Of a DNA stretch of 64,000 bases, positions 1 through 10,987 are shown one piece after another. The position numbers and the translations under genes were made by a program. The stretch is from Spinacia oleracea (taxonomy: Eukaryota > Streptophyta > Magnoliopsida > Caryophyllales > Amaranthaceae), in the NCBI RefSeq assembly GCF_020520425.1, contig NC_079487.1, forward strand, positions 133,012,385 to 133,076,384. Reading direction: 5' to 3'. The notes under the pieces were generated by a model. The model did no database searches. It was not told the DNA's origin and saw nothing but the letters and a program-made list of their open reading frames with translations. How positions within the stretch are numbered: the first letter of the stretch is position 1; each line of letters begins with the position of its first letter.

Positions 1-212
1 CAAACCTGAAAACTACTCCATGAAGTAAGAACGGATTGAAGTTTTCGCAATTCGGCTTCGTGTTGGGTTGATGATGAATCCGAAAGGAGGATAAGATCAA
101 TAATGGAACTGTCCATGTAATTTTCATGGATTTGTTTGCATGTTATAGTTTTGTTTAGCTCTTGAAAATGGTCAGATGGGTTAATAGGAAGAACAGATGA
201 CGAAACAACCAT
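1..212 (-). CDS. 2-oxoglutarate/Fe(II) dioxygenase, 5' exon (partial)
   Basis: The reverse strand has an open frame of 70 codons from an ATG at 210-212 that runs off the window edge without a stop. The distal part reads like the N-terminal region of SRG1/norcoclaurine-synthase-like dioxygenases (DOXC class): an S-I-I-D-L-I-L-L-S stretch, then H-E-A-E-L-R-K-L-Q-S-V-L-T-S-W-S-S-F-Q-V. In the family the latter motif leads into I-N-H-G. The Fe- and 2OG-binding residues lie in the C-terminal half, outside the window. These are soluble enzymes of specialised metabolism, so the substrate cannot be told. A TATA-like box lies about 60 nt upstream of the ATG. The family call rests on recognising a short motif, so an unrelated protein is possible. 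Confidence 0.55.
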   Translation of the reverse strand, partial: MVVSSSVLPINPSDHFQELNKTITCKQIHENYMDSSIIDLILLSDSSSTQHEAELRKLQSVLTSWSSFQV

Positions 213-270
213 CTTAATTATTTGTTAGTTCTAGAATGATAATATGTGTAATAGAGAGACACCACATATC

Positions 271-285
271 ATGTTATATATAGAC
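271..285 (-). promoter_or_regulatory. TATA box of the dioxygenase gene
   Basis: The reverse strand reads TCTATATATAAC, about 60-70 nt upstream of the ATG at 212. That is a normal distance for a plant TATA box with a short leader. Confidence 0.45.
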
Positions 286-910
286 AATATAGTAGTGGTG
301 TTACTATCTACTACATTGGGTAACATCGGTCCTGCTTATCTTTTGTCCCTGTCATGCATTTGATTGATGTTGGTACGTTAATTAGTTAGTTGGGCATTTA
401 TGTTTTAGCCTTGTTGGCTACAACGGGTTGTTGGATTTTTTTGTTTTTTTGTTTTTTTGTTTTTTTGTTTGTTTTCGTGTTTAGGCTAATCCGAATTTCG
501 AACGAGCTAAGATAATTTTCAAGCAATTCACCAAATGTGGTCATCTTTTATACTAAAGTACTTCATAGTGATTAGTTGGTAATTGTATCTAAAATTGCAA
601 GCAAATCTTTAGCTACAACCATTGTACTAAATTTTATATTAGTACTTTGAAGCAATTGAAAACTATTTCAATCATGTTTGTAGTATCATTAGTAATATTT
701 CTATATTTGCAAATAATATATTATTAAAAAAACAAAATAAAGAATTAATATTTTTTTTAAAAATATTATTTTATTTATTCAATGTTTATTCAAAAAATAA
801 GAAACAAAGTATGTCAATGTCTTTGATGTATAGTCATTTTTCATATTAAACAAATAAGAACTATCAGCTAATTTACCAAACATTTTTACATAAGGAGCTA
901 ATTCATTAAA
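286..910. other. Intergenic, promoter side of the dioxygenase gene
   Basis: AT-rich DNA with no credible reading frame. It has a T-rich microsatellite of GTTTTTTT units at about 436-473. A short stretch near 481-500 resembles the dispersed repeat at 6270-6420. Confidence 0.5.
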
Positions 911-1967
911 GGCCCTGTTTGGCAACTAGCGGTTAGCGGTAGCGGATCCTATTAGCAGTTTTGACTAGCTGTTGGTATTAGCTTGTTTGACTAGCTGATT
1001 GTATTAGCTGATTTTGTAAAAGTGTTTGGTAAATAGCTGATATATAATAGTTGTTTGATTGTGTAAAATTAGCAATAAGGACATTGACTTATTTAATTAT
1101 AGAGAATTAGTAATGTATGGTTAGATTTTTTGGAATTAAATGTAGTAACATGAAAAGTAATTAAACAACATTCCTATAAAATTGAAAATGTTATTTCTTG
1201 ATTTTTTTGTTGAGTTCTTTTTCTAATATTTCTTGGTCTTTTGTTGGTAGAAGTAGTAATATTGTTGCCCACGAGATAGCTCGTTGATTGTCGTGGGTCA
1301 ATGGTTGGCGTTCGTTGGGTAGTAATCTTTCGTCAAATGTTCTTTTGTGTTTAAGTGGTGATGTTTTAAGCAAAGAAAATTAAGTGTCTTTTAGGCTCCT
1401 TCTAAAAAAATTGAAAATCTGTTGATCCCATTTACAACTTTTACGAAAATAAATTATTTGCAAAATAGGATTGACTAAGAAATACTTTTTACATAAATCC
1501 ATACTATAAAAGAAACTCGATTTTTATTTTTATTTTTAATTGTATTTTACATCATCTATTTAAGAAAAAATGTATACTTAAATAAAATTTAAAATAAAAA
1601 GGTAAGCAAAGTAGTAAAGTTAAGTACTAAAGTTAATAAAGAAAAGAAAAAAGTATATCGATCATATTTCACCTTGAGGACTAAGTTGTCTTTTCAACTT
1701 ACCCAACACAATCCTCTAATTGAAAAAGCTACTTGGAGCAACTTTTTGGAATTAGAAGATTCATCCCAATCCTCTAACTTTCAAATACCTATATTAGAGG
1801 ATTGAATTGGTCAAACTTTAAATTAGCTAAATCCTCTAACAACCAAACACAGCCAAACACTTTTATACAAACAGCTAATTCAACCAGCTAGTCAAACCAG
1901 CTAATTCAAACCAGCTAATTCAAACTAGCTAATATTTAACCGCTAACCGCTCCCAACCAAACAGGCC
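911..1967. mobile_element. Inverted-repeat DNA transposon, non-autonomous
   Basis: The left end reads GGCCCTGTTTGGCAACTAGC and the right end is an imperfect inverted copy (GCTCCCAACCAAACAGGCC). The subterminal regions repeat the theme TTAGCTG/TTTGACTAGCTG on both sides in opposite orientation. No transposase frame is present. Ends of the GGCC-TGTTTGG type occur in Harbinger- and hAT-related miniature elements. I could not find a convincing target duplication, so the superfamily is open. A diverged relative of the subterminal repeat lies at 50641-50770. Confidence 0.6.
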
Positions 1968-2057
1968 GAACAAGGCGTTAGAAAACCTAGCTACCCTTGA
2001 AATCATAGGGGGTTTCCGTTCCACATTTTACAGGCAACACACTCCGACGATCACAAT

Positions 2058-2138
<81 letters not shown>

Positions 2139-2227
2139 AATCGATTTCTCAATTTAAGTAAGTCAAGCCCTCTCTTTTCTCCATACTGTTAATTTGTTTA
2201 CGTTCTACGTCTTGCTACTCAATATTA
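1968..2227 (+). pseudogene. Decayed duplicate of an F-box gene 5' leader
   Basis: This stretch aligns along its length with the leader of the first F-box gene (about 3935-4105). Shared blocks are CACTCCGACGA, ACAATCGATTTC, GTAAGTCAAGCCCTCTCTTT and CTTGCTACTCAATATTAGGG. The match includes the 5'-UTR intron donor and the region of its acceptor. No F-box coding sequence follows, because a transposon begins at 2228. In this copy the short CT tract has expanded into a long microsatellite. It looks like the remnant of a fourth cluster member or a leader-only duplication. Confidence 0.65.
2066..2132 (+). repeat. (CT)n microsatellite
   Basis: About 33 uninterrupted CT units preceded by a run of nine C. 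In the paralogous leader near 4000 the same place holds only a short, impure CT stretch, so this is a local expansion. Confidence 0.95.
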
Positions 2228-3174
2228 GGGAGTGTTTGGTAAGATCACTGGAAATGGAATGGAAAGGATTTTGATAAGAAGGGGAAATGGTAATAAAAAA
2301 TGTTACCTTAAATGATTGTTTGGTATTATAATGGAATGGAAACAATTATAATACATTCCCTTTCTTTTTGTTTGGAATGATTAGTAAAGGAATGGAAAGG
2401 AAACACTACTTTCATTTATTATGCATATTTCTTTCAATTGAAAAAAAAGGAAAAAGAAAAATGAAAACATTGGTACTGTTAATCACAAGATTCCTCCACT
2501 TACAATTCTCTCTCATCTATTTCACACGTCTCTCTCTCCTCCAACTACAAGCAAACTCTTTTTTATTTTTTTCTCTTCAATTAATTCTGTCTTTTTCGTC
2601 TTCTTTGATCTTTTTTTCTTTTAGTCATCATCAGAATGACAAAATCATCAGACCATCAAAACTCAAAATCATTACAGCAGATCATCAAAAACAGATCATG
2701 GCTCACGAAGTCATCAGCTATTACCATCATCCATCATCACTACCGTTAATCATCATCATCCACCATCAACATCAAATCGCGACCATCAATCGTCATCATG
2801 TTCAATCATCATGAAAACAAACAGATCAATCTCAAATAACCTAGACATCCGTTGATGTTAATGATGATGTTGGTGGATGATGATGATCAAATGCTGCAAC
2901 CCTTGAACCGTTTCAATTGGTGTTGATGGTGGATGATGATGATCAAAGGTTGATGATAAACGGTCATGAAGATAGATGAATGACAGGTTGATGAGTGTTT
3001 GAGCCAATGGAAACGGTTTTTGTTTCCTTGGGTTTTTGAGCGGAAACAAAATGGGGGGATGTGTTACCGTCAAGAAACGGTAATTGTTACTTCCCTTCAC
3101 TGACCAAACAAAAAGTAACGGCAATTGTTACTTGTTTCTGTTTCTTGCGCTAAAAAATGTCATATCAAACACCC
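2228..3174. mobile_element. PIF/Harbinger-like miniature transposon
   Basis: It starts GGGAGTGTTTGGTAAGAT and ends CATATCAAACACCC, an imperfect terminal inverted repeat. It interrupts the duplicated F-box leader exactly after CAATATTA. Sequence resembling the continuation of the leader (GGTTTTCATTT) resumes at 3179, which defines the insertion well. The flanks suggest a 3-bp duplication TTA (right copy CTA after one change), typical of PIF/Harbinger elements. The interior is rich in CATCAT repeats and has no transposase. Confidence 0.6.
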
Positions 3175-3472
3175 CTAAGGTTTTCATTTTCCCTGCAAGT
3201 AGCAGCAACAAAAATCACATCAACATTTCAGAGTTATTTGTCTATTTGATCCACGGCTATCAAATGAGTCTTGCGTATTATAAATGAGTGTTATTTGCCT
3301 ATTTGGTAATCTTGAGTTTGTTGTTTTAAGTGGTACTCTCTCCCCGTTCCTTTTTATTTTTTTCGTACTCCCTTTGGTTCACATTTTGTTCTTTACATTT
3401 TTTATATTTTATATTATCACATAAATGTATTAATATTCTGTCAAAAATTATGCCAAATAATTTAACCAATTA
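3175..3472. other. Remnant leader and Stowaway-end fragments
   Basis: A short continuation of the duplicated F-box leader is followed by non-coding AT-rich sequence. Two isolated TACTCTCTCC/TACTCCCTTTGG stretches near 3333-3375 look like ends of degraded Stowaway elements. Confidence 0.4.
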
Positions 3473-3797
3473 CTCCCTCCGTCCCGGAATACTCGCAACG
3501 ATTTGACTTTTTGCACTATTCACATAATTCACTTTGACCCTATTTTATTTATAGTATATAAAAGTAAGTGTTAGCTTATAATATGTTGTTTACAAACTTT
3601 TATATAAGGTGTTCTTATACAAAAGTAGTCGTTGTTTGTTTGCTTCATCTTAATATATAAATTTTTAAAATATTAATATTTTATAAGATTTTATAATATA
3701 TAATTGAAGATATTTATGGTCAAAGTTGTACATTGTCAAATATGTCACGTCAAACCGTTGTGACTTGTGACTTGCGAGTATTCTGAAACGGAGGGAT
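3473..3797. mobile_element. Stowaway MITE
   Basis: Flanked by TA on both sides. The left end is CTCCCTCCGTCCCGGAATAC and the right end is the near-complement (GAGTATTCTGAAACGGAGGGAT). The interior is AT-rich and non-coding. These ends are diagnostic of plant Stowaway elements, the non-autonomous relatives of Tc1/mariner-like transposons. It sits a few hundred bases upstream of the first F-box gene. Confidence 0.85.
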
Positions 3798-3933
3798 TAA
3801 ATTCATTAGAACATTTAATGTCACAGCTTTTAATATCAGCTTTTTGGATCAAGGTGAAATGCCCAATTGCCCACCCCTATGTTTCGGTAAGATTAACAAT
3901 TACCGAGTAACATAACCGGAAGGGGTTACCTGT

Positions 3934-4142
3934 GCGGCTGTGCCTCGTCGAAATCAGAAGGGGTTTCGGTTCCAATTGTACACTCCGACGAACACAATCC
4001 CTCTGTCTTCTGCAATCGATTTCCCCAATTTACGAAGTAAGTCAAGCCCTCTCTTTATCCTATACAATTAATTTGGTTATACTCTTGCTACTCAATATTA
4101 GGGTTTTCATTTCCCCCCATTTCAATTAAAACCTAAAAAATC
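3934..4142 (+). promoter_or_regulatory. 5' leader and UTR intron of F-box gene 1
   Basis: The leader contains an intron at about 4037-4101 (donor GTAAGTCAAG, acceptor CAATATTAG). The same arrangement occurs before the other two paralogs (7571-7713 and 10859-10969), with the intron opening GTAAG and followed by a conserved CCCTC block. Conservation of the UTR intron across all paralogs supports it as real. Confidence 0.6.
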
Positions 4143-5910
4143 ATGGAAATCATTTCAAAGAAGCAGGCAATTCTGGATTGTGATGAAGCGGGGAATTGCA
4201 GAGATAGGTTAAGTGAATTACCAGACGAAGTTATTGTTCACATTCTCACTTTTATGCCAATTAGGTTTGCTGTTAGAACTGTCTTACTTCGCCGATTCGG
4301 TAAACTTTGGACTTTGATTCCCACTCTCAAATTTGATTATAATGAGAGTGATATAATCGGCAATGTTGTCAAGTATCACAAAAATCCCACCATTGATTTG
4401 TTTGAGTTTTTTTGGGCATATGATTTGGATTTGCTTTTCCCAGAAGAACGTGATAAAATGGACAACAATGGCTTTAAGAAAAAAGACTAAGGTGTTGAGT
4501 GTTGCCATCGGCATAGAACCTTGTGTTATGTATCTCCCACCTCGTGTCTTTACAAACCAGTGTCTTGTTTTGCTTGAGCTTACCAGTTTATCCATTAAAC
4601 TCCCCCGTCTAGTATACATGGGATCACTATGGAAATTGAAACTTGCTTTTGTGGTTGTTTGTGATCGGGATTTCAGGCGTATGATATCTGGATGCCCTTG
4701 TTTACAAGAATTGGCTATTGTATTTCCTTACAAATTACATCAGCTGCATTTTACTGCTCCGAGCATCGAAAAGTTAGAGCTTGAATTTAGTACAGAATCA
4801 GGTAGTGCACAAGACAGATACTACTCACTTGATTGCCCTAACCTCAAGATCCTGCAAATTGAAGATGTTTTACTAGGAAATCTCCAAATTATTGATGTTT
4901 CATCTGTTCGTAAAGCCATAATCAGAGGTTCTTTCAGAGTTGATTTACCGTCTAATGAACAAGATCAATTTGAAATTTTACTCGGCAAGTTTCAAAATGC
5001 TGAGGTTTTCTATTGGGGAGATAATACTTATTTGGTCAGTTGTGTTTCTATCCCTTGTTCTTTATTGTTTAGTCTGTGTTCTTTTTCTTGTTGCTGAAAT
5101 TTCATGTTGTGCATGCTACATTTAGGCTGTCAGAGTTGATTGACCATTACATGGTTTGTGGTAAAGCAATTAACTTAGGCTTCATAAAATCATGTAGCTT
5201 AGTCCAAGAGAACAATGTTAACCAAGTGTCAGAATCTGAGTTTGAATTGTTGTGTTTTGTGCTGTGATAGATTTAAGTTTTTCTCAACAACCAAGTCATG
5301 TTAGTGCTTTATATCTCACTTTTATAGTACGTTCATTGCTTAGTTTCTCACACTATAGAATATTGCTTATGTTCTTTCATTCCTTTCCAGCAATTAGAAC
5401 ATTGTGGAAATGAGAAACTGGCTTTTCAAAAAAATACATGGACCCGTTTAGCTCTAAGGTCAGGGGCCCGTGGAAGCTGTTTGCTAGGCGTTTGTAGATT
5501 GTTGAGAAACTCATTGTATTTGCAACAACTTATAATATATGCCGATGTGGTAAGTCAATATGTGAATCGCGTTCATCTAGCTAATATTTTGGTCCACCTT
5601 TCATGTAACACATAATATTTGTTATCTTTTTCAGGATTTTATCTGTGATTGCAATATGCTTCTGTACGAGCTTTCTTCTCCCTGTGTGATGCGATACCTG
5701 AAAATAGTCACTATACTTAATTTTGAGAAGTCATGTCAACCACTGCTTCAGCTAATAGAATTTCTGCTCAAAAGTGCTGTCAATTTGGACGAATTGGTTA
5801 TTGTCTGCAACAGGAAGGATCGACTTCTTTCAATTGAGGGGCATGCATTCATGATGAAGTTATTAAGCTTTCGCAGAGCCTCACAAAATGCAAGGGTTGT
5901 CTTCGATTGA
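4143..5910 (+). pseudogene. F-box/LRR/FBD protein gene 1, frameshifted
   Basis: Exons are 4143-5034, 5391-5549 and 5635-5910. The N-terminal F-box (DRLSELPDEVIVHILTFMPI) is followed by LRR-like segments and a C-terminal FBD-like domain encoded by exons 2 and 3. F-box proteins of this kind are substrate-recruiting subunits of SCF ubiquitin ligases. Compared with the paralogs at 7731 and 10988, the frame shifts by one base at about 4435-4460. The F-box half is in one frame and the LRR half in the next, and the first frame stops at 4490. From about 4463 onwards the paralog-like sequence is open to the exon 1 donor. Exons 2 and 3 are intact and in phase. It is either a young pseudogene or an assembly error, because the rest is well preserved. 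Confidence 0.75.
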
Positions 5911-6632
5911 GATTTATACTAATGGTAACCCGTATAGTTTAAAAGTGTAGATACCTTATGGTGTTAGGACCTTGTTGTGCTTACAAAAACAAAGGACCAC
6001 CATTGCGAATTCAGTGTTGCTGCTAGTGGTAGTGCCCTTGTATAAACCTAATGGGGGTTCTATAGTGCAGTGTTTTCTAATGTCATCCCTTGATCCTCTT
6101 CCCCCTTGCCTATTGTAGTCACCTGTTTTTCCATCGGTTCATCTTCAGTACATATCAATGCAGAGGAAGTGAACGGGAAACTGAACATACGGAGTAGTTA
6201 TTTTAATCAGTGATAGCACACATCTAGTTACTATTTGATTGGAAATGAATGACGGGAACTCGTAATTTTTTGTGTTAGCACCCGGTTCACCCTTAGGCTA
6301 ATCTAGATTCGGGACGAGTTTTGGGTGGATAGATTACAGTCCCCTCCCAATTGTTGTTGCAGGGGATCAAACACGGTCCTCCCTACCAAGTTCAGCCTCA
6401 ATTACCACTGAACCAACGTGTAATTGGTATGACGGGAACTCGTAATAATCTTATAGGAGAAATTGTAAGGAACGTCTTATGGCAAATTGGCAATGCTCAT
6501 ATTGCTGCCCCTCTCACAATGTTCTTGAGTAATTGCATTCTCCGTCCTCTAATTTATGTTCCCCAGTTTCTGAATATTGCAATATGTAACTTACAGGGGA
6601 TCTTTGCTCATCAACTGAAAAACTTACTATAT
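5911..6632. other. Intergenic, 3' flank of F-box gene 1
   Basis: The 3' flank of the gene holds no credible coding sequence. It contains a dispersed repeat at 6270-6420, listed separately. Confidence 0.5.
6270..6420. repeat. Dispersed repeat fragment
   Basis: The block CACCCGGTTCACCCTTAGG ... CTAATCTAGATTCGGGACGA ... CAGTCCCCTCCCAATTGTTG recurs in diverged form at 34826-34913. The tail GGGATCAAACACGG ... ACCACTGAACCAAC resembles the conserved 3' part of many plant dispersed repeats. The family is not identified. Confidence 0.5.
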
Positions 6633-7009
6633 GGGTATGCTTGGATTGAAGGTAATGTATTAAAGGGGTAATAAAAGTCAAACTAAGGTGATGATGAGGG
6701 GATGAAGTGGTGGCAAAGGGAACAAACTAGTGTTGGCAAGAAGAAAATAAAAGGGAAAGGGGAACAAAAATACTCTCATCATGGGGAGAATAGTTACCCA
6801 CCATCCCACTAGGGTGATTATCACCCTCATTTGGGGGTAATTACTTCCTCCCTTCTTCTCACACCACCACCACTACCACAACTTCTCATCACAATACCAC
6901 CACACCACCCTCCTTGCAACCACCTCATTTCACCTTCATTGTCCTTTTATTATGGTGGTTTGACTTTTATTACCCCACATAATCCATTACACCCAATCCA
7001 AGCGAGCCC
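6633..7009. mobile_element. MITE with long terminal inverted repeats
   Basis: The left end is GGGTATGCTTGGATTGAAGG. The right end is its inverted partner (TTACACCCAATCCAAGCGAGCCC), and pairing continues through GGGGTAATAAAAGTCAAAC on both sides. TATAT flanks both ends, suggesting a 5-bp duplication. There is no coding sequence. It lies in the upstream region of the second F-box gene and may affect its promoter. Confidence 0.7.
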
Positions 7010-7730
7010 TATATCTTATTTAATCTCGTCTTTGCACATTTGTTTATCATAATTATATACTCCTACTCCATAAATAACTTACCATAAATGTCAAACTTAA
7101 TTTTGGATATTTTTAAGTGATTCTGGAATAGAGTTTGAATAATAAAAATAAAAAGTAAGTAAAATTAGTAAGTGGCAGAGTTTGTAATATGAGGTAAAGT
7201 CTAATGAATAAACTTATACTAGTAAAGTAAAATCAGGAATGTGGCTCTATGTTACTCGTACTCTTTGTTTCATGGCTTTTATATCAAAAATTATCGCGTC
7301 TTATATATTTGGATATAGATATGGACACTCCGATACTTTATTTTAGTTTAAAATCGTGGAATATTTTCAAAATATAGCAAGGTTGGACTGTACGAGTGAG
7401 GAAGTACAAGTACTAGTGTACTACTAGTTGTTGGCAAAGACAGTTTGCTTACACAAAACCCCATTTCAACTCCAACACTCAAAACACTGTTAGCAACATT
7501 TTGTGGCAACCCCCCCTTTTCCGAGCCGTGAAATCCGGAAGAGTTTTTGATGAGCCCAGTTCTTTACAATGTAAGCCCTCCCTTTTTCTCTCAATTTTGT
7601 TCTATTTATTTATGTTCTTGCATGCTATCAATTTTTTGAAGTTATTTATAATAATCGTATGAAAATTCCAAGCCTGATTTTAATTTTATAATAACTGAAT
7701 TTTTATGTGGTAGATTGAAACCTGAAAATC
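7010..7730 (+). promoter_or_regulatory. Upstream region and UTR intron of F-box gene 2
   Basis: AT-rich promoter sequence is followed by a leader with an intron at about 7571-7713 (donor GTAAGCCCTC, acceptor TATGTGGTAG). The acceptor lies 17 nt before the ATG at 7731. The placement matches the other two paralogs. No other gene is visible. Confidence 0.5.
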
Positions 7731-9887
7731 ATGGAAAATAGTTCAAAGAAGAAGCAAGATGTTTGTGATGAACAAGGAAAATGCAGGGATAGGTTAAGTG
7801 AATTACCAGATGAAATTCTTGTTCAAATTCTGTCTTTTCTGCCAATTAGAGATGCTGTTAGATCTGTATTACTCCGTAGATTTGGAGAATTGTGGTCTTT
7901 TCTTCCTACTCTTAAGTTTGAGGGCGACAAGGAAGAATTCGTCCGCAAAGTTATGGAATATCACAAATGTCCAACAATGGATGAACTGGAGTTGTCGAGA
8001 GGACATGATCTTTCTGAAAAAGAGTTTATCAAGTTGACAAATATGGCCTTGAGCAAGAAAGCCAAAGTCTTTAGGGTTTATAGTGAGAATCATTATTATA
8101 ATCTGCCATCTCGTTTCTTCACGAATCAATATATTGTTTCGCTTACTCTTTACAATATGTCAATCAAACTCCCCAATCGTGTTCATATGAAGTCGCTAAG
8201 GAAATTGGAACTTTTTTTTGTGAGTATCGACGATAAAACATTCAAAGTTGTGATATCTGGATCCCCTTGTTTACAAGAGTTGGTTATAATGAATCCTGAC
8301 ATTTTACATGACATACATTTTACTTCCCCAAGCATTGAGAAGTTGGAGCTTGATCTTTGTCTACATTTTGCAATACAACATGATGCATTTTACTCACTTA
8401 ATTGCCCTAACCTGAAGATCTTACATGTTAGTGAAGTATGTTTGAAGCATCTAAAACTCATTGATGTTTCATCTGTTCGTGAAGCCAAAATCCTTTATTG
8501 TCGCATAGCTTTTGACCGTTACCATTTTGAAAAGTTGATTGAAAATTTTCGAAATGCTGAGTTTTTCCGGTTGGAAGATGACGCTTACATGGTGAGTTTT
8601 TTGTTTCCTTATTCTTTCTTTCGGTTTATTTCTCAGTTCTCGTCACTCTGTATTATTATGTTTTCATGCCACACATTCCCCAACATTGTTGTGTTTGTAC
8701 TCATACTGTAGTTCAGGTGCTTGTTCTGTGCCTATTAATTACTCCCTCCTATTCAAATTACTAGTCGTTTTAGCAACTTACATACTTATTAAGAAATATG
8801 GAGTACTTTGTAAGAAGTTAGTTAAATGTAGTTGATGTTATGATGGAAACATAAAGTGACTTTATAAGGTATCATTAATATAAAACGATGTATAATGTTG
8901 TATGGATGTTAAAAAATGTCCTTTGGTAACATATTGAATTGCTATTCTAGAACTGCTTATGTATTGAGACGATTTATATTTTCGATTAGATGAAATACTG
9001 AATCCTCTCATCATACAATCGTGTTCGTGTGCTATGCTCCGAATGTTAGGACTTAGGACATGAGTATCTTTGTTCCTGGGTTTTTGGGTCAGGATCACAG
9101 GAGTTGTCATTTAGGTCATCCAATAATATTAGAGTAATGAGTATGGTGAAGCATAATGCTCATTTCCTCGTAGTTGTATGGTGTTTTATTTATGCAGATA
9201 AGGTGAATTAACTTACAGTTCTACTCTTTATTTGCTTATGGCTGATATTTCATACCGTGTATGCGGATTTGAGGGTTGCAGTAGCTGGATAGATTTCAGT
9301 AATGGGTGTTCATTTCTGTGGAATGTTTCTAACGTTCTTTCACCTTTTTACCAGCAATTAAAACACTGTGGAAGTCAGAAACTGACTTGTCGAGATAATC
9401 AATGGATTCGTTTAGCTTTGAGGTCAGGAATACAAGGAGGCTGTCTGTTAGACATAAGTACATTGCTAAGAAACTCATGGCGCTTGAAACAACTTATAAT
9501 ATATGCTGATGTGGTATGTCTATCTGCTTATCCAGTTTATCTACCTAATACTACAAGTATTTGGGCTTGCCTTTTCATATAACATAAAGATATTTCATGT
9601 ATTTTTGTCAGGGTTTTTTCTGTAATTGCAATCTGCTTTTGCATGACCTTCCTTCTCCTTGTGTGATGGAGAAACTTATAACTGTTACCATTCGTGAATA
9701 TGAGAAGCCGTGCAAAGCCCTACTTCAGCTGATAGAATTTCTGCTTAAAAGTGCAGTCGTCTTAGAAAAAATGGTTATTGTCTGCAATAAGAAGGATCAG
9801 CTGTTTTCATCAGAGGGGCAAGAATTCTATTTCCAGTTATTAAGCTTCCCAAGAGCCTCAAGAAAAGCAAGAGTTATCTTTGCTTGA
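7731..9887 (+). CDS. F-box/LRR/FBD protein gene 2
   Basis: Exons 7731-8591, 9355-9513 and 9612-9887 encode 431 residues, all junctions in phase 0 with GT-AG borders. The F-box is at residues 20-60 (DRLSELPDEILVQILSFLPI). LRR-like repeats follow, with conserved signatures SGSPCLQELVI, SPSIEKLELDL and LNCPNLKILHV. The C-terminal part (exons 2-3) is FBD-like: LLQLIEFLLKSAVVLEKMVI. It probably acts as the substrate receptor of an SCF E3 ligase, with unknown target. The start is set by the conserved sequence around the ATG in all three paralogs. Intron 1 reads through for about 39 codons before a stop, giving a hydrophobic tail if retained. This is the middle member of a tandem triplet and looks intact. 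Confidence 0.88.
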
Positions 9888-10987
9888 GAAATATGTTAAT
9901 GGTAATATGCAGTAACACGTATTTTGGACAAAGAAGGTATCTTATGTGTCGGAGTTAGGATCTTTGTTGTGGATCAAGTGTTTCAGCCACTCCTTTACTT
10001 TCCCATACCCCTTTTGGACATCATTTTGTCACCAAAATACCAAATTGAATGGTAACAGCTAACAAGTTCACTTTGTATATGCTACTCCATGTTAAGCATC
10101 GTATTTTGTAGCCACATCATCAACTAACAAGTTTGTATATGCTACTTGTTGAATATGATTTCTGGTAATTAGTTTGGAGCAGATGAAATGTAGCATGGTT
10201 TGCAGCTTAGATTTGTGCATCTGAATATGTTGGAATTTATATAATTTATATAGCTTAGATTTGTGCATCTGAATATCTTGGAATTTATATAATATCTTGT
10301 AATTTATATAAGGATTTTTTGGATAAAACCACCTTTTAAAGTTGCAGTTTTTGAAATAACCACCTTATATATTTTTTTTTAAAATAACCACCTTAAACTT
10401 TCTTTTTTTAAGAAATCACCACCAAATGTTAACGGACATCCAAAATTCCGTTAGTGGGGCCCACAAGCAACGACCAAAATTTGTTTCCAAAACGTGATTT
10501 TTGTGCACTAGTGCAAAATGTACCTATTTTTAAATGAACATATCATTTAAATCCAAAAAACATATAATATAAATTATCCATGTCATTTATATGTTCTTGT
10601 ACATGTATATTGAATTTGTTTCCATGTCATTAAGTGCTCAATGAATAATCATCAAGCGCGGCCTTAACGGGTTAAAATCCAAATTGCGGAAACTTAAAAT
10701 TGCACCTTTAGAAAGTAAAAAAAAAACACTTTCTTTACACAAACCCTCATTCCTTGTCAGGAAATGAAGCACTGCCAAAACCCTTCATTTTGTGAGCTTG
10801 AATGGTTCCTCCGATGAACACAGCCAATCTCTCATCAAAGCTCTGTTCTTTATCAAAAGTAAGTCACGCCCTCCCTTTTCTCAATTTTGCTGGAAGTAAC
10901 TTATCTTTGCAATTACTGCTCAATATGATTTGGGGCTGATTTTATTTTTCCAATTCAATTTCTGGGTAGATTTATACTTGAAAAATC
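9888..10987. other. Intergenic plus leader of F-box gene 3
   Basis: No gene is visible up to about 10800. A short direct duplication (TTAGATTTGTGCATCTGAAT, about 10207-10285) is present. The stretch 10320-10480 carries repeated AAATAACCACCTTA units, probably a transposon end. The last part is the leader of F-box gene 3, with a UTR intron at about 10859-10969. Confidence 0.5.

Noticed and set aside
2368-3124. Frames of 88-148 residues on both strands.
   Set aside because: They are driven by CATCAT repeats and T-rich sequence inside a miniature transposon.
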